Shown here: positions 46,901-56,233 of the stretch, piece after piece | Layout: each line of letters begins with the position of its first letter | Position numbering within the stretch: the stretch's first letter is position 1 | Assembly: GCA_036936605.1 (NCBI GenBank) | Contig: JAUPFV010000001.1 | Location: 248,804,925 to 248,868,924 of the forward strand | From: Limnanthes douglasii subsp. nivea | Lineage: Eukaryota > Streptophyta > Magnoliopsida > Brassicales > Limnanthaceae | Direction: 5' to 3' | Length of the DNA stretch: 64,000 nt | Translations under genes and position numbers: made by a program | The notes under the pieces: generated by a model | Told to the model about the DNA's origin: nothing | The model's input: only the letters and a program-made list of their open reading frames with translations | Database searches by the model: none

Positions 46901-48130
46901 TTTCGGGGATATCATTGAACAACTAACTATTAAGGCTGTTTAATTCAGAGTTAAGATCATGGTAAGGATTATTTGTGAGAATCTTCTAGAAATAGGATTC
47001 AACAGACTGGTTGATAAAAGATTCATCATTGATATCCTTAATTCTGCAGTTCACTCTTTTCCTAACATAAGCATGGTAAGTTCTGGCATTGTGATCTCTA
47101 TTTTTATCCATCTGACAAAGGATTTTTGCTACCAAAAAGTCTCTTATTGAGCCAGAGTTTGGTGGAGAATAGCATTAGCTTTGGACCAGTTAGCTTTATT
47201 GGCTTCATTGTAATTGTTCATGAGAATCTCCTCCATAATGGTAACATCTTTTTTCAACAGCTTCAATTCTATTGAAGATGTTGCCAAAAACAGAGGTGTT
47301 CAAGTCTTTAAGCGCCACCTTCAATCTTTTCAATTTGTTCCAAAATTTGTGGAGAGGAGGATCTTGTATATCACCTGACCAATTAGTAGAAACGAAATGT
47401 AAGAAATCCTCATGTAAGCACCACATATTTAAAATTTTAAAGTTGGATTTTAATTTAGTTGTATCATTTGAAACAAAGATAAGTAATGGCATATGATCCG
47501 AGCAAGTTCTGGGCAAATGCTTGACAATAGTTTTGTTGAAATAGTCAGTCCAGTCAGTGTTGTAGAGGACACGATCCAAACACTTACATTTGATCTTGTT
47601 GGACCAAGTGAATTTGTTTCCAGAAAAGCCTGCATCTTCAAGTCTGCAAGTCCTGAGAGCTCCATTAAAATTAGTAGAGCTGTTGGAGCAGAAATTGAGG
47701 CAACCTTTTTTCTGAGAAGAATTGGAGATGGTGTTGAAATCACCAAGATCAATCCATTATTTAGCATGAGAGGAAATATTGCAAAGGTTTTCCCAAAGAG
47801 CCTCCCTTTGGAGTCTTTCGCAGCTGGCATAAACAACAGAGAAAGAAAAAACTTTGTTCTGAATAGAACAGATGATCTCAGCGTGGATAAGTTGGGGGTG
47901 ATCCACAGTAATGTTGAAGGTAAACCAATATTTCCAAAGCATCCAAATTATTCTGTTACAATTCGAAAAGTAGTGTTGAAAACCAAGCTTGGAGGCAAAG
48001 AAATCAATATGATCACAAGACACCATGGATTCTTGAATGGAGATAATGCTGACTTTGTTTTTTAGGATGATGTTTTTGAGCCTTAGAGGCTTTATTAGCA
48101 ATACCGTGAATGTTCCAATTAAGGATGTAT
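43931..48130 (-). pseudogene. LINE ORF2: endonuclease, RT, zf-RVT, RNase H; broken
   Basis: Order on the minus strand: endonuclease from about 48110 (LNWNIHGIANKASKAQ, then VSIISIQESM); linker at 47579-47205; RT at 46618-45743 with NRPLxP-type start (SNRLAPLRPKIISENQGAYV), KVDMAKMFDKISH, RGLRQGDSLSPCLF and catalytic SLAYADDLLIF; thumb (KINDWEGKNIFFAGRLNLIN). The zf-RVT region is at about 45300-44900 (CKRDISISHLNAK). The RNase H at 44500-44000 has LNTDGSSLPCGDASGG, FAESRALLDGLL and AQNNAVDRLAKW. It nicks target DNA and reverse-transcribes the LINE RNA. Frameshifts near 47580, 45740, 45425 and 44320 inactivate it. The C-terminal RNase H is typical of one group of plant L1 elements. Confidence 0.88.
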
Positions 48131-48149
48131 CATTATCAGGAGGGGATTT

Positions 48150-49443
48150 GCTGTTCTTGATCCCAAATAAAGGCTTGTAGATTTCTTTTTCATGTTTACT
48201 TTTAAATCTAGCTGCTTTAAGCTTTTTATTGAGAAGAGTCTGAAAGTTTTGGTCTGCTTCTTTTCTTTTCAGGATTGGAGAAGGAGGTAAGATTCCAAAG
48301 TTTTATTGATTTAGGGTGTAAGTTCCCTGGCCTTCATGTTCTTTATCTATATCTTTGGCTATTCTGGAGTCCTCCTCAAAGTCTCTAATGACTTCTATTA
48401 TTTCACTACCATTAGTGATTTTGTCTGCCTCATGGATAGTAGCTTTGGTTTGATTAGGAAGTTGATTGCAATGGTTAATAACACAATGATTTGGATCAAT
48501 AGTTATAAGGTCAGAACTGTGATCTTTCTGATGATGAGTTGGTTTGATAATCATAGAGTTCAGTTTGGGCGTGGGCAGCTTAGCAGTAGGCTGATACGTT
48601 TCTTGATTTGTTGTTGAAAAGTCTTCTTGATTTCTTGGGAGGTTCATTCTGCATTGAGAGAAAGTGTGACCGCTGTGATAGCATTGTGAGCAGTAGGATG
48701 GGATGTCCTTGTAGCTAACATGGAGCTAGCACCCCTCGTTGACTCCAAAACCAACCCAAATTTCATGTTGGAGTTTCTGGGTAATGTCTAATTCGATAAG
48801 CACGTAACAGGCATTAAACAGAGCCCTGTTTTTCGTGGGTATCCAACACTTTAAAGAAGGGCCTATAGTTTATACAATCAAGGATATGATCTCTTCCTTA
48901 AACATGTATTCAGGGACCTTTTATATACGAATCTAAGTGGGAACAATTGGATTTTCATATTTAGGATTACAGTTACGTTACCATTTAATCAATCACATGA
49001 TTTTTTCACCCACAATCCATAGGGTTCTTGACCAAAGCTTACACATATCGTCTTTGGTGTCAAACTCAATTAAAAGGTGTCTGGAGTCCCAGCTCCATAC
49101 GTTAACTTCTCCAACAAATTTTCGAAGGTTTAAGAAGTTGTTAAGTGTCTGTCTTTTAGGTATTCCTTGCGTAAACTTGCCGATGAGGGTGAATTTGCGG
49201 CTGTTTTCTAGAGTGTATTTAGTATCTTTTGTTGAATTGGATTGAGATGTGTGATGACAAGTGCTTGATGGATGTGGGTTTGAACAGATCAGCCTTGGGG
49301 TTTAGATTATGATTATGAACCACCTTAGATAATGTCTTGGTTAGATGCGAAGGAGATGTGTGGAGTTGACTCTGATCTTTTCTTCAAGTTGTTGGTTTGA
49401 TTGAGAACGGAAAATTCTGTAGAGTATTGATCAGCGTCAGGCA
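48150..49443 (-). pseudogene. LINE ORF1 (RNA-binding, zinc knuckle), broken
   Basis: It starts at ATG 49443 (MPDADQYSTEFSVLNQTNNL). A degraded N-terminal domain follows, then a zinc knuckle CSQCYHSGHTFSQC near 48710-48665 and a polar tail (TNQETYQPTAKLPTPK). Stops occur near 49310 and 48880. ORF1 proteins package the LINE RNA. Confidence 0.75.
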
Positions 49444-49492
49444 TGGTGAAAGCTTTAAGCAAGAGGTAAACTGTGGCGGAGAAGCAGACGAC

Positions 49493-49509
49493 ACAGATAT
49501 ATATCTAAC
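49493..49509. repeat. LINE target-site duplication, distal copy
   Basis: ACAGATATATATCTAAC, partner of 43728-43744. Confidence 0.85.
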
Positions 49510-50754
49510 TTGACTATATAATTTAATATTCTTTTGCTAACTCTCTCGTAAATCGTTATTTAATTATTAATATATCAAAAGTATGCAAATAATGAATACC
49601 AATCATTTTACGGAATAAAAAACAATATTTTGTTTGATTTTTTTCATGCATAATCTAGGCTTTTTTATTTATTTGTGTTGTACTTTTAAATCTATGTAAT
49701 TAAAATATGTGTTATTGTTAATAAAATATTTTATAAATAAAAAAAAACTATAGTTCAATATGAATTCTAAAAATAATTTTTATAATCTAGCATAAGCTTA
49801 AAAAATTATACTACTGTAAAGGATTTTGTACCATTAAACAGAAAATAAATTATATTTATTTAAAAATATAATCATCAACATCAATTATCAATTATGTATA
49901 AATATTAAAACTTCATAAAAAATATAAATATTAAAAAAACCGTATTTACATAATATTATCAATTATGTTTTTTATATTTATATATCTTTGTATAGAGATG
50001 ATGTATTTCTAAAAGTGTATTATCTCAACGCTATTTTTTTTTTGCGGTAAGAATAAATAGATTTGCTATATTTTGGTCTGTTTGTTTTTGTTGGATCTCA
50101 TGCATGTGGATCTCAGACAATTTTGTTAGATTTCTCGCCAATTTTTATCTCAATTGATTTTTTTAGAAAAGCAATTTATAAGTAAAAATTGTTAGATCTC
50201 TCACAAAAAAATTATCATTCATCTCAAAACTTCTTTAACAACTCAAATATCTAATACCTAGTTTTTTTAGTCTGATCATAACAACGTTAAGGTATGTTAT
50301 ACAAGCTTAATTGTGTAGTTTTAATATGATTTTATTGTTTAGTTTGGTAGACATTTAGGTTTGAAATTCTATTTTTTTTTAAATTCGATATTCCTAGGGT
50401 TTAATGTTTTGTTGATTTGGTAGGTTATTATTGTTTGTGCGCCGAACATTTATGTTTAACGTGTAATTTTAATTGAATGTGCATGATTTAGATTTCTAGG
50501 GTTTATAGTTTGGAGAACTTTGGGTTTGTGTTCACGCACGACACGCACGACCAGCTCATATGCTTTCGCGCATGTCCCGCGACAAAAATAATGTTCATTC
50601 GCAAGCATTTATGCGACAGACCAACCCAGAAACCTATTTTTCATGCAAAATTTTGAGAAAAAAATCAAATAATTTATGTGAATTCTTTGGTGTTATACGT
50701 TTTTTCATTAAATAATTTGTTCATTGGGTTGGTGATTTGTTCTACGCTTACAAA
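49510..50754. other. AT-rich intergenic sequence
   Basis: No open frame or repeat of note. Sequence that may once have lain upstream of APC8 continues here beyond the LINE, but no promoter element is clear. Confidence 0.4.
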
Positions 50755-52250
50755 GATGATTGAGTAGACAACGAGGTCGGCATTCGTCCCTTTTTTCCCC
50801 GGAGGTACGACATGTGGTCTCTACCGAGCCGGGATCACATACTAGACAACGTATGCGTCGTGGTGATGCAGTTGATGATACGAGTCATCATGCGAGGTGG
50901 GTGGCGGTTGGCAGCAGTGTTGTTGGGTCGTGTTTGCAGCTAGCAAATGAAGATGACTTTGAGCGAACCATGACCCACATCCCTTGATCGTATCCAAATT
51001 ACGCCTTACACAAGGCGTACAACGTATTTCACGATGATGTAAATTTCTTTACAACTTTAGTGCTTTAGTATCATCTTAATTTTAATTTATAACTTTATTA
51101 TTCACAATTTATTTTGTTCATTACATTTTTGTATTAGAGAGGAAACCTACGTGCTTCTCAACGTATGATAGTCTCCATAAGCAGGACTTGAGTCGTAATC
51201 AAACTAGAGTACGTTGGAGGGCCATGGGGACTATTATCTAACCGTTCATCGACGTTATATCACATTGGCATACCAACATACACTTGATTGAGGTTTTTAT
51301 CGAGTGTTGACATGATGAGACATCTTCATTCCACTTCTCCTTTGGCGAGATGACCATCACTCTCGACTACGTCCATTTTGTTACCGGCTTTCAAGAGGTA
51401 ATTCTTTCGAAGTTTTTTTACTGATGAGATGAATAAGTTGAGGACGTGTGGTAAGATATTAGGTATTCTGTTATCTGACATAGGTAGCAGCCTAAGGAAC
51501 ATAATTAGTTTAACCTTGCATTGGTTGCATGATACATTTTCACATGGGTGACATGATGATAGTAGGGACACTAATGCCATGCGTGATTATGTTAACCGAG
51601 CGTGTATACTTTACATTTTATGAGCTACTATATACGCCAACAAAACTAATATGTGACTTCACTTGATTACCTATAGTTCATAAACTATTACTAGTCGATG
51701 AATAGGTATAATTGGGATCAATTGGTTTTGGCAAAGCTTTACCACACGCTTGGCCATAGTTCTATGCGTGCCACTAGTGGTATATATATGTTTACTGGTT
51801 GCTCGAGGCATAATGTTTTTTATCATTTTAGGCCTTTCGGTGCTTCTTCGTACATCACATTTACTTTATCTGCTGCTACGTTCCATAAAAATTTAGTTCC
51901 TCTCAGATTATTCGAGCAGATATCAAACACACCCTATCTATGTCTACCATATCCAACGTAAGTTTCATTATGTTTTATTAATTCATACTTACTTTCATTA
52001 ACTTCAATAAATACTAAATGTTTAATGTCCTTTATGGTACATTCCTTCTGCATGTTTTTTACAAGATGTGCGGGAGTTTGAACAGATCAGTTGGATTCTG
52101 CATACTCTAAAGTCTTTCAGTATAGTAATATTTTACTATCCTGATCACTTGAATCGTTAGATAGGCCATATTCAGGTGATGTTATGTCACATACGTCCTA
52201 CCGCAGCCAAGACATAGGGGAAAACATATACCCATAAATTACTGTAGGAT
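50755..52250 (+). pseudogene. Plant-mobile-domain (aminotransferase-like) pseudogene
   Basis: A short open frame at 50760-50987 is rich in Arg and Ser (MSRQRGRHSSLFSPEVRHVV). Further on, about 51300-51400 reads SSFHFSFGEMTITLDYVHFV followed by TGFQE. This is the hallmark FHLPFGEMTITLxDV..LLGL of the plant mobile domain, found in transposon proteins and their domesticated relatives. At 51698-51961 LAKLYHTLGHSSMRATSGIY matches the next part of that domain. Stops and frame changes occur throughout. A GT after TGFQE suggests that introns remain. Its right end is cut near element C. Confidence 0.6.
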
Positions 52251-52369
52251 CCTTTGATTTTGGAGAATTGGTAGCACTATCTTTTCACGATTTTAGGTGA
52301 TCTATTCGAGGGTGGTCATAGTGGTACGACCTCGATATAATATGTTTGTATTAGGACTAACCTAAGGTA

Positions 52370-52777
52370 TGGTGTGGTTTATTTTTGTCTGAGGGTAAGT
52401 TTGTAATTTTTGTTTAGAGTTTTGTGGAAGTTTGTGAGTATTTAATGTTTAAGTAGGAAGTAGAGGGAGAATTAAGCAGCCTGGTTGTATTTTATTTTCA
52501 TTACCCTCATTTAATGTTGGTGGTTGGGTATTTATACCCTTATATTTGGGCCTTATGGGCTTTCGAGTCGTGTTTAATGGACCCGGGTCGAGTTTAAGGA
52601 CCCATAAGTTCTAAGTAGGAGAGCAGACTGCTTAGTCAAGAAGTGATTATGTTTTAAATACTTTAGTTCTGTTCGAACAGTCCAATGGATGATGGTGTCC
52701 GAACTGCCCCTGCCCGATTTGGTAGACATTATCCGAGCTGACCCTGTCCGAAGTGGTGACGGAATCCGGACTCATCA
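52370..52777 (-). repeat. 3' LTR of C (408 bp)
   Basis: On the plus strand it runs TGGTGTGGTTTATTTTTGTC...TCCGGACTCATCA, the reverse of the B LTR and the same length. Confidence 0.92.
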
Positions 52778-52781
52778 GTAA

Positions 52782-52793
52782 CCCCTTTTTTAG
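52782..52793 (-). other. Polypurine tract of C
   Basis: ACCCCTTTTTTA on the plus strand is TAAAAAAGGGGT on the element strand, four bases from the LTR, as in B. Confidence 0.7.
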
Positions 52794-53114
52794 GTGGTGT
52801 TCAAAAACCTTTGGAAAGACCTAAAAACAGTCTGTTACTAGTGATAGTCACATCCGGACAGGTCCTTCAAATTGTGTTATAGTTTTATCCGGACTGAAAA
52901 AAGTTCTTTGAATTTAAACGATTTTTTGCCAGAGTTCGTGGGACACGTGTCTCTCTCTGGTTCGTTATTTCAGCCGTTTTTCACCTTGAATTTCGCTCCC
53001 ACCTTCTCTGAAAAGCAACCTCTTCATTAGATGAAGGTGACATCAGCGCTGTTTCTTAATCATTGCAAATCCTTTCGAATTCTCCTATGAATCAAAGCAC
53101 CTTTTGGGGTTTAC

Positions 53115-53120
53115 TATAAA
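53115..53120 (+). promoter_or_regulatory. TATA box of the C antisense gene
   Basis: TTTACTATAAATTAAA, 104 bases before the start codon; the same arrangement is in B and D. Confidence 0.6.
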
Positions 53121-53218
53121 TTAAACACTTTTCCACTGTTTTACCATCATCTTCATATTCACTTTGCTAATTTTCAGAGCTTTCTCTCTAAAACACAAGT
53201 TCTTCATTTTGGTTGTTT

Positions 53219-55318
53219 ATGTTCACGGCTAGGAACGCTTTAATCAGAGGCGGGTGGCTCAATCTATCAGAACTAGAAAAGGCACAAAAAGTTGAAAGGG
53301 AAAAGCGCATTGCAGCAGGCCTACCTACCTCCCCCATCGACAAACCAGTAACCTCAAACACAGAGCCTGACCAGGGTTCCTCCTCAACAAAAAGTGTCAA
53401 ACCGAGGAGATTGTTCCAAACCAATCTTTCTCCTATCGTCTCAAGTTCATTGGTTCAAGAATCAGAACCCACTGTCGAACCAGGGTTAGCAGTCACTAGC
53501 TTCAAAAAAACTTCCCCATTTATAGCCATGGGGTCAGATGCAGATACCTCTCCTAACAAATTGGTCGATTGAAGAAGAGTCTGGCTGGTTAAAGGGCAGG
53601 CTTCCAAAGGCACCCCTTTAAAATCAGGGGCCAAAGACAGCAATACAGGGTCAGAGGCACCCATAAAAGTACCCAAGGACAGGATGTCCAGACCGGAGGC
53701 CACTAGCTCAAGCCTTCGAAGAGAAACCACCTCACCTGAGCCCCAGCCGGAGGCCAGACTCCAAGAGAGCATTGAGGCCCAACAGTCCGGAGGCATGACT
53801 GAACCAACTTCAAACTCCCCTCTCCCCAAAACAACTGAGAATCCCTCCTTGGTAATGGAGGAAGTAATGGAGGACTCTATTGAAGAGGCTCCATTCGAGT
53901 CTGAGCCCTCCGGACAAACCAGTGATGCTGCTGCTGCCAAGAAGGACAAAGGCAAAGAAAAACTATGCCTCAGGCATCCAGATCTGCTAGAGGTCCTAAA
54001 AAGAAAAGTTAGACCTTGTTTCCACAAGGTCAATGTCAAATATTTACTTGCCTTGCAAAAAATTAATTATGCCTTTATCCACACAGCCAAACTGGGTCGG
54101 ATGCAAACGAAGTGGGGGATTCCGAAGAATGTGAAAATAAAGATCCCAATAGACCCTGAAACCCCAATGGACTGCAAACTTAGTGAAGTAGTCATCTTTA
54201 CTAAGCTCTTTAACTGGGGGCTAAGGTTTCCCTTGGATCCGGAGATAGTTAGGTACCTCCATCTCATCAAGCTTTGTCCAAGCCAGCTGAGCCCTAACGC
54301 CTGGTATACTCTCATGGCCTGCATCATAGCCTCCAGGCTCTCCGGAATTCCTCTCCCGATGGAGGAATTCGCTGTTGTGGCCGGTCTCTATAGAAACCCT
54401 CATATCCCCTCTTATCACTTCAACATGGGTGATACCTATAAAGCAGTGGATGACCTGCTTGAGTCAGAGAGAAACTGGAGGACTCAGTTCTTGTTCGTAA
54501 GCGACGCTTGGGATAATGGGAGAAAAATCAAAGCTGGAGTCAACCCGAGTCTCCTTACCAGCAGATGGAGAAGTGATCGTAAGGATCCCACCTTACATTC
54601 TTATTTTTACTTTTATCGAATTTGTTTAAACTGACTAGTCTTATCTTTTTTCTTGACAGAGCTGCCCAAAGACTTCAATGACTATTTAAAGGTCGGGCAT
54701 ACCACTTGTACCAAGATCAACACTTGGGTTACTGAAAAGTGGGGGAACCGTTTCCATGACGCCTTTACCGGAGGAAATCTTGCAAGGTCTCACCTCTGGA
54801 ACACTATTGGCCGGAGGGACTTGACCTGGGAAGAACTCACCCCTCCACCCCCTCCGGATGTAGTCCTCAAGAGAACACACGAACCGGATGGGTCACTATA
54901 CTTGCCAGGTCTATCCAAGGCCCCAAGTAAAATGAAAGACAAGAAAGGGAAGGGCAAGAAGGCTGCAGGTGAGGCTAACCCTGCCGAGGTGGAGGAGGCT
55001 GCTCCAACAAACCCAGAGGGGCCAGCCCCAAGCCAGATCGATGCTGCTCTCCTAGAAGTGGTGGAGCAGGAGAGTGTTAGGGAAGAGGTAGGGTCTCCCA
55101 AACCTCCAAGGGTTCCCAAGAGAGACAAAAAACGTGGAGCAGAAAACATGGAGAGGGAGGCCAAAAAGAAAAAGACTTCCAGGGGTGATGAACTTTCTCT
55201 CCGGCCTCTAGAGCCTCTCCCTCCTGTTGACCCTACTGATCCAACAAGAGCAGAGGAGATCCCTGGTGACTTTCGAACTGACGAGGTTGGAGGAGGAGAC
55301 CTCAGCATTGATGGTGTC
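53219..55318 (+). pseudogene. Antisense extra gene (aORF) of C, truncated by D
   Basis: The start ATG 53219 gives MFTARNALIRGGWLNLSELE. Exon 1 (53219-54578) is open except for one TGA at codon 118 (53570-53572), where B has an Arg codon. The core block is kept (KLFNWGLRFPLDPEIVRYLH, QLSPNAWYTLMACIIASRL). Intron 54579-54659 (81 nt, GTAAGG...TGACAG) is in the same place and phase as in D. Exon 2 (from 54660) reads FHDAFTGGNLARSHLW, basic clusters (KKKKTSRGDE) and ends at 55318 after GGDLSIDG, where the D LTR interrupts. The lost part would be the coiled coil and acidic tail. One point mutation plus the interruption disable it. Confidence 0.82.
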
Positions 55319-55798
55319 TGGTGTGGATAATAATCGCCTGAGGGTAGGCTAGTAATTTCAAGTGGAGTTTCAAGGTGGTGTATGGGTGTTTAACGGTGGT
55401 GTTTGGGTGTTTAAAGGTTAGAGTAGAGAGTATAAGGTGGAGAGATAATTAAGCAGCTTGGTAGCAGTTAATTCTCATTACCCATAGTTAATGCTGGTGG
55501 TTGAGTATTTATAGTATGATGTTTGGGCCCTTATGGGCTTTCAGGTCATGTTTAATGGAACCGGGTCATGTTTAAAGACCCATGAGTTCTAAGCAGGAGG
55601 GCAGGTAGCTTAATCAGGAAGTGTTTAGGTTTTTTAGTACTTTAGTCATAGTTCGAACAGCCTTAAGTTTACAGTGTTCAAAGTAATCTGTCCGGTCCAA
55701 ATGATCTGTCCGATTTATGTCCTTGTAGCCTGTCCGGTATTCGGAGAGACTTAGACTGATTTACCCTTCCGGGGAGCATGCTGAATTCGGACTCATCA
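55319..55798 (-). repeat. 3' LTR of D (480 bp)
   Basis: On the plus strand it starts TGGTGTGGATAATAATCGCC and ends TTCGGACTCATCA. Core stretches such as TTTATGG-type and ACCCGGGTC-type segments (GGAACCGGGTCATGTTTA) recall the 408-bp family, but overall it is clearly diverged. Confidence 0.88.
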
Positions 55799-55802
55799 GG
55801 AG

Positions 55803-55814
55803 CCCCTTTTTTAG
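55803..55814 (-). other. Polypurine tract of D
   Basis: CCCCTTTTTTAG on the plus strand beside the LTR, equivalent to the tract of B. Confidence 0.7.
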
Positions 55815-56126
55815 GTGTTTGAGCAAGTATTTTTGTCAAAGAACTGAAAAACAGTCCGATGTATGAAGTGGTTCTCAATTCGGACAGAACTGTGGGTATT
55901 CCCGGACAGATTGAGCTTTACGAATTCAAAACGGTTTTTGCCAGAGTTAGTGGGACACGTGTCACTCTCTGATTGGCCACTCCAACCGTTTTTTCACCTC
56001 GAATTTCGCACCACCTTCTTTAACAAGTAACCTCTTTAATTACCAATAGTGACATCAGCGCCGTCTTTTAATCATTGCCCAACTTTTCAGATTCTCCTAG
56101 GAATCAACTCCTTTTTTCAAATCTAC

Positions 56127-56132
56127 TATAAA
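56127..56132 (+). promoter_or_regulatory. TATA box of the D antisense gene
   Basis: CTACTATAAATCC, 107 bases upstream of the start codon. The following pyrimidine-rich leader with GAGCTTTCTCTCT is also shared with C (53178 onwards). Confidence 0.65.
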
Positions 56133-56233
56133 TCCACATTCATTTTCCATTGTTTTACTATCTCTTTCAAATTTTACTCTGCAAATTTATTCAGAGCTTT
56201 CTCTCTCTAGAACAAAAATTTCCTTGGCTGTTT

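Larger units (their letters stand above)
43745..49492 (-). mobile_element. Full-length, decayed L1-type LINE with RNase H
   Basis: About 5.75 kb, bounded by a 17-bp target duplication with one mismatch. On the minus strand it runs from a GC-richer 5' end through ORF1 and ORF2 to an A-rich tail (AAAATAAAAATAAAAATG) at 43763-43745. Both ORFs are broken. The tail points at APC8, about 180 bp upstream of its start codon and in the same orientation. Confidence 0.9.
52370..55318 (-). mobile_element. 3' part of a Tat-lineage element (C), broken by element D
   Basis: In minus orientation it has a 408-bp 3' LTR (52370-52777), the PPT beside it and the antisense gene, which therefore reads on the plus strand. 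Homology stops at 55318, where the LTR of element D begins. Its own pol should lie beyond D, outside the window. The left flanking pentamer is AGGTA (52365-52369). Confidence 0.9.

Noticed and set aside
54790..55308. 172-codon minus-strand frame in element C
   Set aside because: Shadow of exon 2 of the antisense gene, whose plus-strand frame is conserved in B and D.
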